Source of the DNA: Arthrobacter sp. DWC3
GTDB lineage: Bacteria; Actinomycetota; Actinomycetes; Actinomycetales; Micrococcaceae
Length of the DNA stretch: 47,817 nt
Direction of reading: 5' to 3'
Assembly (NCBI RefSeq): GCF_002929375.1
Contig: NZ_PJIP01000017.1
Coordinates: 1-47,817 of the forward strand
Shown: in pieces, positions 33,361-40,049 of the stretch
Position numbering within the stretch: position 1 is the first letter of the stretch
How the letters are laid out: each line of letters starts with the position of its first letter
Position numbers and translations under genes: made by a program
Notes under the pieces: generated by a model
Told to the model about the DNA's origin: nothing
Seen by the model: the letters and a program-made list of their open reading frames with translations, nothing else
Database searches by the model: none

Positions 33361-35086
33361 CGTCGAGGGGCACCACGAGATGGATGCTGGTGCCGCGCCC
33401 CGGGGTGCCGCTGATGGAGATGGTGCCTCCGCAGAGCTCCGCCCGGCGCCTCATGTTCACCAGTCCGCTCGCACGGTCGGGTTCCGTGAAGCCGCGGCCG
33501 TCGTCGTCGATCGAGAGCTCGAGCTTCCCGTCGGCGACACCGAGCGTGATGGTGATGACGCGCGCATCGGCATGCCGGAGAGCGTTGGAGAGCCCTTCGA
33601 GGAGGATGGCCCTCAGGTGGTCCGCACGTTCCCCGTCCACGAACGAATCCACCGGACCGGAGAGATGGAGGACCGGCTCGAGGTCGTGGCCGTCGAAGGC
33701 GTCGGCCACGAGCGAGAACACCGTGGAGGTGAAGCTCGGGGCGGCCTGCGGGACGGACCGGAGGGAGTAGATGGTGTCGCGCAGCTCCCGGATGGTCGAG
33801 TCCAGTTCCGTCGTCACCGCGGAGATGCGGTCCAGCGCGTGGGCGTCGGCCGTGTACTTGCGGAGGGTCTGGATGCTGAGGCCGGCGGCGAACAGGCGCT
33901 GGATCACGACGTCGTGGAGGTCCCGCGCGATCCGGTCGCGATCGCCGAACACGGCTTCCTGCTCGCGCCGGCGGTGGGCCCGCAGCAGCTCGAGCGCCAG
34001 TGACACGTGGGAGGTGAAGGAGCGCAGCATCTCGTGGTCGACGTCGGAGAACGCGACGGAGCCCGGCGCCCTGCCGATGACGAGGAAGTGCCGTTCGCCG
34101 TCGCCGGGGAGCCTGCAGCACAGGGCGGCGTCGATCGTCTCCACGGCCGGGCCTGGAAGGACCCGGGCGAGGTCCGCTCCGGTGATCAATGCGGGAGGCG
34201 AGGTCGCCAGGAGGTCCCGCAGCACGGAGCCTCCCGGCACACGCCTTCCCAGGTGGGTTCCGGCCCCGCAGCCGTCGGCGGCTTCGCAGATGAGGCCACG
34301 GTGGTGTCCGAGGTCCCGCAGCACGATCACGAGGGAGCTCTGCGACGCCCGCAGCGCATGCTGGGCGACCACCTCGAGATCACTGTGCGCCCCGATGTGC
34401 CGCCCGAGCAGTTCACGCGCGGCGTCGAGCCCGCCCTCGAGCCAGCGGGCCCTGCGCGTCGATTCGTCGAAGAGGCGTGAGTTCTCGATCGCGATGCCGG
34501 CCGCGGAGGCGAGGGCGACGACGAGCTGCTCGTCAGCGTCCGAGAAGTCCGCTCCCCCGCGCTTCTCCGTCAGGTAGAGGTTGCCGAAGACCCTGTCGTG
34601 GACCCGGATGGGAACGCCCAGGAACGAGGTCATCTGCGGGTGGTTGTCAGGGAAGCCATAGGCGAGGGGGTGTCGGCGCAGATCGGCGAGGCGTACCGGT
34701 TTCGGGTCGGTGATGAGCAGCCCCAGCACCCCGTGGCCCCGGGGAAGCGGACCGATGCTGCTCTTCTCGGCGTCGTCCAGGCCCACCGTGATGAAGGGGC
34801 CCAGCATGCGGTCCGGGCCGATCACGCCCAGCGCCCCGAACCGGGCGTCGACCAGCTGGCACGCCGCGGAGACGACCCGCTCGAGGACGGTGTCGAGGTC
34901 GAGATCGTCCGCCACGGCGGCGAAGGCGGAGAGGAGGTTCTCGATCCCCGTGGCGGTGGGAGACTGCACCCGTGATCCCGGGGGCAGGTAGTGCGATCGT
35001 GTATCCACAGAACGTTCCGTCCTGTTGCCCGGGGCTCGCCCCGACTCGGTGGGGTTCGGCCATCCGTGGCCGCTAGGACCGGTCAT
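33326..35086 (-). CDS. DosS/DevS-like GAF-GAF sensor histidine kinase
   Basis: 586 residues, soluble. GAF-A (about 64-205) ends in SFLGVPIRVHDRVFGNLYLTEK, the block characteristic of DosS/DosT, and holds FPDNHPQM, where H149 corresponds to the likely haem-ligand region of DosS. GAF-B about 225-370 is more divergent. HisKA_3 has H391 (DRIARDLHDVVIQRLFAAGL), HATPase with EGLSNALRHADA and the G1 motif DDDGRGF. It should sense O2, NO, CO or redox through haem (family knowledge; haem binding untested) and phosphorylate the regulator at 32689. GTG 35008 is an alternative start with an AGGACGG site. Confidence 0.9.
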   Translation of the reverse strand: MTGPSGHGWPNPTESGRAPGNRTERSVDTRSHYLPPGSRVQSPTATGIENLLSAFAAVADDLDLDTVLERVVSAACQLVDARFGALGVIGPDRMLGPFITVGLDDAEKSSIGPLPRGHGVLGLLITDPKPVRLADLRRHPLAYGFPDNHPQMTSFLGVPIRVHDRVFGNLYLTEKRGGADFSDADEQLVVALASAAGIAIENSRLFDESTRRARWLEGGLDAARELLGRHIGAHSDLEVVAQHALRASQSSLVIVLRDLGHHRGLICEAADGCGAGTHLGRRVPGGSVLRDLLATSPPALITGADLARVLPGPAVETIDAALCCRLPGDGERHFLVIGRAPGSVAFSDVDHEMLRSFTSHVSLALELLRAHRRREQEAVFGDRDRIARDLHDVVIQRLFAAGLSIQTLRKYTADAHALDRISAVTTELDSTIRELRDTIYSLRSVPQAAPSFTSTVFSLVADAFDGHDLEPVLHLSGPVDSFVDGERADHLRAILLEGLSNALRHADARVITITLGVADGKLELSIDDDGRGFTEPDRASGLVNMRRRAELCGGTISISGTPGRGTSIHLVVPLDVRQTESAPGWR

Positions 35087-35181
35087 CCAGATCCCCGTGG
35101 CAGGGCCTCGTGAACCCTCCCGCAGGTGCGCAGCGCCATATCGTCTCGCGCTATGGAAGCCGAGACTACACCCATGGGATC

Positions 35182-35209
35182 ACTCCTGACCCGCTCAGGG
35201 GTCAGGAGT
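35182..35209 (-). terminator. Hairpin between the STAS-like gene and the kinase
   Basis: 11-bp arms ACTCCTGACCC and GGGTCAGGAGT around a six-base loop, beyond the stop of the STAS-like gene. No T-tract follows, so it could also be a partial terminator or processing site. Confidence 0.55.
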
Positions 35210-35243
35210 TCGGTGGCAGGCGTCGCACTGGTTCCCGACGGGC

Positions 35244-35591
35244 TCAGGTCCCTGGGGCTATCACGCGCAGCCGGATGCCCGTGGCGCCCGTGGCGGCCGG
35301 CTGCCCGGACGCCAGCCGGGACATGAAGGAGGCCGCCTCGAGGTCCTCCTGGATCGAGTCCCACGCCTCGGCCTCGCCGAGATCGAGCGTGACGTCGGTC
35401 GCGGGTGCCAGGCTGGCTGCCCGGCGGACCACGAGGTCCAGGCCGTGCACGTTGACCGGGGAAACACACCCGTGGACGATGATCCGGATGCTGTTGACGT
35501 CGGGGTCGGCCCGGACGAGGACCTTGAGCTTCTGCCGCGTGGCGGACGGGTGCACCGCCATCGACCGTTCCTTCGGTGTGCCTCGGGTCAT
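35244..35591 (-). CDS. STAS-like domain protein
   Basis: 115 residues. Core segments IRIIVHGCVSPVNVHGLDLVVRRAAS and DVTLDLGEAEAWDSIQEDLEAA give a beta-alpha pattern like STAS/anti-anti-sigma domains, but the conserved DSSG phosphorylation loop is replaced by AEAWDS, so partner switching in the usual way is doubtful. The ATG overlaps the TGA of the upstream gene (ATGA); a second ATG at 35561 has a better ribosome site (AAGGAA). It is probably co-transcribed with 35588-35863 and lies upstream of the GAF kinase. Confidence 0.6.
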   Translation of the reverse strand: MTRGTPKERSMAVHPSATRQKLKVLVRADPDVNSIRIIVHGCVSPVNVHGLDLVVRRAASLAPATDVTLDLGEAEAWDSIQEDLEAASFMSRLASGQPAATGATGIRLRVIAPGT

Positions 35592-35863
35592 CGGTCGAGG
35601 ACTTCGGCATGCTCGGTCCGGCGGACACCGGCGGGCGTGTCCGCGCGACGGCCGGATGTGCTCTCGCGTCGCCGGTCCTTGAGGAAGTCCAGGTCCTCCT
35701 CGGACAGGAGGTGCTCCCCGTGACCGTCGGTCGCCATGGACGTGCCCGTGGCCGCCTCCACCCGGTTCACCAGTGTCCTGGGCAGCATGACGCAGCCCGG
35801 GTTGGCCAGCAGCCATTGCTGCACGGTGGGGTCGATCCTGGTCCAGAGTGTGCTCAGGGTCAT
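35588..35863 (-). CDS. Small hypothetical protein (91 aa)
   Basis: 91 residues: DPTVQQWLLANPGCVMLPRTLVNRVEAATG resembles the short winged or helical actinobacterial proteins that begin with a W-[IL]-NPG core, then an acidic SEEDLDFLKDRR helix and a basic, polar end. GAGGAGG lies 9 bases before ATG 35863. Function unknown. It forms a two-gene unit with the STAS-like gene, and the promoter region to the right carries the second DosR-like palindrome. Confidence 0.65.
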   Translation of the reverse strand: MTLSTLWTRIDPTVQQWLLANPGCVMLPRTLVNRVEAATGTSMATDGHGEHLLSEEDLDFLKDRRRESTSGRRADTPAGVRRTEHAEVLDR

Positions 35864-35963
35864 GACGGGATCCTCCTCGAACCTCGGGGTGTTGCTCTCC
35901 GCGCTGTGTGCGCTGCGACGTCGTCGTCGTGCCCCCATCCCATGCCAGGGCCTCGATACTGGC

Positions 35964-35982
35964 TAGGGCCAAAGGTCCCGTC
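35964..35982. promoter_or_regulatory. DosR-box-like palindrome in the 35.9-kb divergent region
   Basis: TAGGGCCAAAGGTCCCGTC, with core GGGCC-N4-GTCCC. It is the same motif as at 32566 (15 of 19 bases identical) and lies about 100 bases upstream of both flanking genes (35863 minus, 36091 plus). The DosR consensus core GGGAC-N4-GTCCC differs by one arm base. Confidence 0.55.
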
Positions 35983-36090
35983 CGGGCCACCACACCGCCG
36001 GCGCAGGGTCCAGTACTCCTCCGCCTCTGGACAGCCGCGGGGCCCGGACAGGTAGCATGTGCACCGCCGTGGGCACGAGGAGGGCGGACG

Positions 36091-36867
36091 ATGCACCGAG
36101 GTGGCGACTTCCGGGAGCGCTTCGACGGCGCACTGGACGAGGAGGTCTGGGTGCCCGCCTACCTCCCCGCCTGGAGCTCCCGGCGGGACTCCGCGGCGAC
36201 GTACGGGTTCGACGACGGGCTGGTCCTGTCGATCCCCCCGCACCAGGCGCTGTGGTGCCCGGACCTGCACGAGGAGCCGTTGCGCGTCTCCGCGGTACAG
36301 AGCGCCAACTGGTCCGGCCCGGTGGGGAGCGCCTACGGCCAGCAGGCCTTCCGCAGCGGCCTCGTCGTGCGCGAGGAACAGAAACCCCTGTGGGGCTACG
36401 TCCCACGATTCGGGCACATCGACGTCACCTGCCGTGCGGACCTGACCGCACGGTCGATGTTCTCGGCCTGGCTGGTGGGGCTCGAGGCCGGTCCCCGCGA
36501 CTGCGGGGAGATCTGCATCGTCGAGATCTTCGGGGACACCGTCGGGACGCTGCCGGACGGGTCCCCCGCCGCGGGAGTGGGGCAGGGGGTCAAGGCCCTG
36601 GACGACCCGCGGCTCGAGCAGGACTTCTCCGCTCCACCGACCCCGATCGACATCGCCGTCGACCACACCTACGCCGTGGACTGGCAGCCGGACGGCGTCA
36701 GCTTCTTCGTCGACGGCACCCTCACCCGGGTGGTGCGGCAGAGCATCGCCTACCCCATGCAACTGATGCTGGGCGTCTTCGACTTCCCGGGCAAGCCGGC
36801 ACCGGACCGCGCCGCCGCAGCCACCCCTACGCTGACGGTCCGCGAGGTCGTCGGATCGGGCCCCTGA
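36091..36867 (+). CDS. Glycoside hydrolase family 16-like protein
   Basis: 258 residues, no signal peptide. The concanavalin-like sandwich of GH16 is suggested by the pattern around GEICIVEIF (nucleophile and acid/base glutamates normally in ExDxxE), the sheet segment HTYAVDWQPDGVSFFVDGTLTRVV, and the final YPMQLMLGVFDFPG. In the catalytic motif the central Asp is Cys, so activity may be altered or lost. GAGGAGGG lies before ATG 36091. It faces a DosR-like palindrome 110 bases upstream. A cytoplasmic carbohydrate-binding role is also possible. Confidence 0.72.
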   Translation: MHRGGDFRERFDGALDEEVWVPAYLPAWSSRRDSAATYGFDDGLVLSIPPHQALWCPDLHEEPLRVSAVQSANWSGPVGSAYGQQAFRSGLVVREEQKPLWGYVPRFGHIDVTCRADLTARSMFSAWLVGLEAGPRDCGEICIVEIFGDTVGTLPDGSPAAGVGQGVKALDDPRLEQDFSAPPTPIDIAVDHTYAVDWQPDGVSFFVDGTLTRVVRQSIAYPMQLMLGVFDFPGKPAPDRAAAATPTLTVREVVGSGP

Positions 36868-36882
36868 CGCGTCCCGAGGAGG

Positions 36883-38061
36883 TCAGCCGGGGGTGACGGG
36901 AGCGGGGGCGTTGATGATGTTGGGCACGAAGCGGCAGAAGTAGTCGGTGATGTAGCCGTCGGACTCCCGGATGCCGACGCCCACGCTCTCGCCGTCGACC
37001 ACCCAGCATCCGAGGACGGGCCGGTTGCCGTCCATGGACGGCAGCGGATGCCACGCCTGGTAGCACCACCCCTCCGCCCCGTACCCGCCCGGCTGCTCGA
37101 TCTCGAGGCCGTGCGCGTGGACGCGGATGTTGTCGCCCTCCCGTCCGTGGAGGGGCTTGGCCACCCACTCCTCCATCCCGTGCGGGCCGTCGAGGTAGGA
37201 CGGCAGCAGGTTCGGGTGGTCCGGGTAGAGGTGCCAGAGGGCGGCCAGGAGCGCCTTGTTCGACAGGAACATCTTCCAGGCGGGCTCGACCCACCGGGTC
37301 ATCACGGGCCAGTCGAGGATCTTCTGCCCGAACTCCTCCTTCATCATCAGCTCCCACGGGTAGAGCTTGAAGATGCTGCTGATGGCCCTGTTGTCGAGGT
37401 CCACGAACCGGTGCTGGCGGGCGTCCCAGCCGATGTCGCCCATGTTGATACCGACCGTCTCCCAGCCTGCCTGCGAGGCGACGTCCCGCATGTAGGCGGC
37501 CGTCATCCAGTCCTCACCGGACTCCTCGGTCTCGATGTGGGCGACGTGCAGCCGCGGGTTGTCCAGCCCACCGCGTTGCTTGTCCCACGCCTTCACGAGG
37601 GCCTCGTGGATGCCGTTCCACTGGTCGTTGCCGGGCCTGACGTCCTGCAGCCAGTACCACTGGGCGATGGACGCTTCGACGAGGCCGGTCGGGGTGTCGG
37701 CGTTGTACTCGAGCATCTTCGGGGGGTTCACGCCGTCGTAGGCGAGATCGAACCGGCCGTAGACGGCGGGCTCGCTGCGGGCCAGGGACCCGGCGGCGAG
37801 CTTCATGGCCGCGGCGCTGATGCCGAGGGTTCCCATCGCCCCCGTGGCGAGATAGCGGGCGGCCTCGATCGACATGCGGTGCAGCTCCTCGGTGACCGCC
37901 TCGAGAGCCTCCACCTCGCTCATCTCGAACTCGTAGTAGGCATCCTCGTGCCAGTACTCGACGGCGCCGCCGTCGGGCTTGATGGTCGTGGAGTAGATGA
38001 GCCCCACGCTCTCGATCTTCTCCCGCCAGTCCGGCCGGCGGACGGACGCCCGTCGCCTCAC
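36883..38061 (-). CDS. Glutathionylspermidine synthase-family ATP-grasp protein (YgiC-like)
   Basis: 392 residues. It belongs to the GSP_synth ATP-grasp family (C-N ligase fold), with conserved stretches PPKMLEYNADTPTGLVEASIAQWYWLQD, SIFKLYPWELMMKEEFG and WVEPAWKMFLSNKALLA ending in SVGVGIRESDGYITD. No amidase half is fused, as in E. coli YgiC/YjfC, so it is a stand-alone ligase of unknown substrate, not true glutathionylspermidine synthase. GTG start, one base after the lipoprotein stop, so the two genes are coupled. Confidence 0.85.
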   Translation of the reverse strand: MRRRASVRRPDWREKIESVGLIYSTTIKPDGGAVEYWHEDAYYEFEMSEVEALEAVTEELHRMSIEAARYLATGAMGTLGISAAAMKLAAGSLARSEPAVYGRFDLAYDGVNPPKMLEYNADTPTGLVEASIAQWYWLQDVRPGNDQWNGIHEALVKAWDKQRGGLDNPRLHVAHIETEESGEDWMTAAYMRDVASQAGWETVGINMGDIGWDARQHRFVDLDNRAISSIFKLYPWELMMKEEFGQKILDWPVMTRWVEPAWKMFLSNKALLAALWHLYPDHPNLLPSYLDGPHGMEEWVAKPLHGREGDNIRVHAHGLEIEQPGGYGAEGWCYQAWHPLPSMDGNRPVLGCWVVDGESVGVGIRESDGYITDYFCRFVPNIINAPAPVTPG

Positions 38062-38062
38062 G

Positions 38063-38455
38063 TCAGCCGCCCGTGGTGCCGGTGCTGCTGCCGAACCCGC
38101 CCCGCGTCACCGACGACGCACCGTCGGGACTGACACCTGCCCGGGAGGTCGCCCCGGACGGGACGGAGGTCCTGCCACCGGACAGGCCCGCACCGACGGC
38201 CGGAATGCTCCTGCGGCCCGACCCCATGGCCAGGAAGTACCAGCCGTACAGCCCGGAGGAGACGCCCTGCTCGCTGCAGCGGTTGTCCTCGGCCCGCTCC
38301 TCGGTGGTCCGGTCCTGGCACACCTTGGCGTAGTCGGCGTCGATCACCTCGCCCTCGGGTGAGCAGCCGGTCAGCAGGGCGCTCGCGAGGAGCGCGGTCA
38401 CACCGAGGGCGACGCCGGAACTGCGGCGGGCGCGGACACCGGGGTCAGGGTTCAT
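38063..38455 (-). CDS. Lipoprotein resembling YgiB (DUF1190)
   Basis: 130 residues. Signal peptide (about 8-28) with lipobox LLTGC, so it should be lipidated at C31 and exported. The mature part has CQDRTTEERAEDNRCSEQ, with two more Cys, and ends in SVTRGGFGSSTGTTGG. The RGGFG end, the size and the position next to a YgiC-type ligase match E. coli ygiB-ygiC. Function unknown; probably the surface partner of the ligase. Confidence 0.72.
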   Translation of the reverse strand: MNPDPGVRARRSSGVALGVTALLASALLTGCSPEGEVIDADYAKVCQDRTTEERAEDNRCSEQGVSSGLYGWYFLAMGSGRRSIPAVGAGLSGGRTSVPSGATSRAGVSPDGASSVTRGGFGSSTGTTGG

Positions 38456-38565
38456 ACACCGATTTTCTCACGCGAACGCCACCCGGGTCTGGTCACCCCG
38501 CCCGGACGGATTTAGCATGGATGTCGTCCGGCCGTCGAGCCGGGAGGTCCCGAGGGGGTGGAGTC

Positions 38566-38637
38566 ATGAAGGTCAGTGCCGTTGCGCTGCGCGCCGCCCA
38601 CCCCATGGACCCCGCCTCCCCTGCCATCGCGCCCTGA
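38566..38637 (+). CDS. Leader ORF before rsgA (23 aa)
   Basis: Encodes MKVSAVALRAAHPMDPASPAIAP, with a GGTGGAG ribosome site before the ATG and a stop 35 bases before the rsgA start. No hydrophobic or repeated amino acid pattern points to a known attenuator. It could instead be a chance frame. Confidence 0.35.
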   Translation: MKVSAVALRAAHPMDPASPAIAP

Positions 38638-38651
38638 CGCGCCGCGGGAGG

Positions 38652-38665
38652 CCTCCCCTCGGAGG
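38652..38665 (+). promoter_or_regulatory. Hairpin masking the rsgA ribosome site
   Basis: CCTCC (38652-38656) can pair with the rsgA Shine-Dalgarno GGAGG (38661-38665) through a four-base loop. The GGGAGG immediately upstream (38646-38651) can compete for the same CCTCC, so the two structures are mutually exclusive. Confidence 0.4.
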
Positions 38666-38672
38666 ACCCACG

Positions 38673-39722
38673 TTGAACACTCTCGAGCAGTACGGCTTCA
38701 CCGACCGCATCGGCGGTCTGTTCTCCTTCCACTTCCCCGGCCCCCCACGCCCGGAGCCGGCGCGTGTCATCCGGTCGGACCGCGGCCGCGTGCTGGTCGC
38801 CTCGCGGCACGGCATCGTCCACCTCGACGGCGGCGGCGCGCTCGCCACCGGCGACTGGGCCGCGGTCGGGCCCGACGGCAAGGTGATCGGGTGCCTGCCC
38901 CGGTCCTCCCTGCTCCGGCGCAAACGGGCGTACGACCCGCTGTCCGAGGCCCAGGTCCTCGGCGCCAACATCGACCTGCTGGGCGTCGTCGTCCCCCTCG
39001 ACCGGCCGCTGTCGACCAACCGGCTGGAACGGACCCTCGTCGCCGCCTGGGACTCCGGCGCCGTGCCGATCGTCGTCCTGACGAAGGCCGATCTCAGCAC
39101 CCGGTTCGACGACGTCGTCGCCGAGACCGTGCAGCGTGCCCGTGGCGTGGAGGTACTCACGACCTCGGCGGAGGACCTCGACGGCCTCGAGGAACTCCGC
39201 GGGAGGATCGGCGCCGGGCGGACCCTTGCCCTGCTCGGCCCCTCCGGGGCGGGCAAGTCGAGCCTGATCAACGCCCTGGTGGGTGAATCCCGCCAGGACA
39301 CCGGTGCGGTCCGGGCCGGGGACGGGAGGGGCAGGCACACGACGACGGCGCGTGAGCTGGTGCCCCTCGGTGACGGCGCGGTGGTGATGGACACGCCTGG
39401 TCTGCGCGGATTCGCCCTGTGGGACGCCGAGACCGGCCTGTCCGAGGTGTTCGGGGACGTCGAGGAGCTGTTCGGGGACTGCCGGTTCCGGGACTGCGCC
39501 CACGACCGCGAACCGGGGTGTGCCGTGCAGGCGGCGATCGGGTCGGGGGCGCTGGAGGAGCGGCGGTGGCTGAGCTACCGGAAGATGGAGCGCGAACTCG
39601 CGAGCCTCCACCGCAGACAGGATGCTGCGGAACAGCGACGGCATGAGCGGTCGTTCCAGCGGATGGCCCACGATGCGGCCCTGGCGAAGGGCCACAGGAA
39701 CCGCTTCCGGGAGGGGCGGTGA
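38673..39722 (+). CDS. rsgA: Ribosome small subunit-dependent GTPase A
   Basis: 349 residues. The circularly permuted GTPase has G4 TKAD (137-140), then the P-loop GPSGAGKSSLIN (189-200), switch RGRHTTT and DTPG (240-243). The N-terminal OB domain (about 25-90) and C-terminal zinc motif (FGDCRFRDCAHDREPGCAV, C-x4-C-x-H-x5-C) match RsgA, which binds late 30S precursors and checks decoding-site maturation. The start is TTG with GGAGG 7 bases upstream. A 23-codon leader ORF precedes it. Confidence 0.95.
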   Translation: MNTLEQYGFTDRIGGLFSFHFPGPPRPEPARVIRSDRGRVLVASRHGIVHLDGGGALATGDWAAVGPDGKVIGCLPRSSLLRRKRAYDPLSEAQVLGANIDLLGVVVPLDRPLSTNRLERTLVAAWDSGAVPIVVLTKADLSTRFDDVVAETVQRARGVEVLTTSAEDLDGLEELRGRIGAGRTLALLGPSGAGKSSLINALVGESRQDTGAVRAGDGRGRHTTTARELVPLGDGAVVMDTPGLRGFALWDAETGLSEVFGDVEELFGDCRFRDCAHDREPGCAVQAAIGSGALEERRWLSYRKMERELASLHRRQDAAEQRRHERSFQRMAHDAALAKGHRNRFREGR

Positions 39723-39740
39723 GGTAGGTGCGGGTCCCGA

Positions 39741-39817
39741 TGGAGCCCCCTGTCGGATTCGAACCGACGACCCCCGCTTTACAAGAGCGGTGCTCTGGCC
39801 AACTGAGCTAAGGAGGC
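39741..39817 (-). tRNA. tRNA-Thr (UGU)
   Basis: 77 nt on the minus strand including an encoded CCA (39741-39743). Acceptor GCCTCCT/AGGGGGC (one G-U), D arm GCTC/GAGC, anticodon arm CCGCT-CTTGTAA-AGCGG with anticodon TGT, five-base variable loop, T arm GTCGG/CCGAC with TTCGAAT. It reads ACA and ACG. It is convergent with rsgA and divergent from otsA, with the T at the discriminator typical of Thr. Confidence 0.97.
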
Positions 39818-40049
39818 GTGCCGGCCCGGCCGGCGGGCGTCGTCGTCCCCGCGCCGGACCGGCAGGTAGGAGGGGATGCTGAGCGCTCGTCAATGGTAGC
39901 CCAGCACCGGCACCGCGGGAAATCAGCTGCGCGCGGCTCCGGAGAGGCCGATCGGGAGGCCTCGCGCCAGAGACTTCCCTCCCGCTCGGCGACACCGGTA
40001 CGTGGACGGAGGTAACCGATAGAGTCGGTTCCGAGACCACACCAATGCG

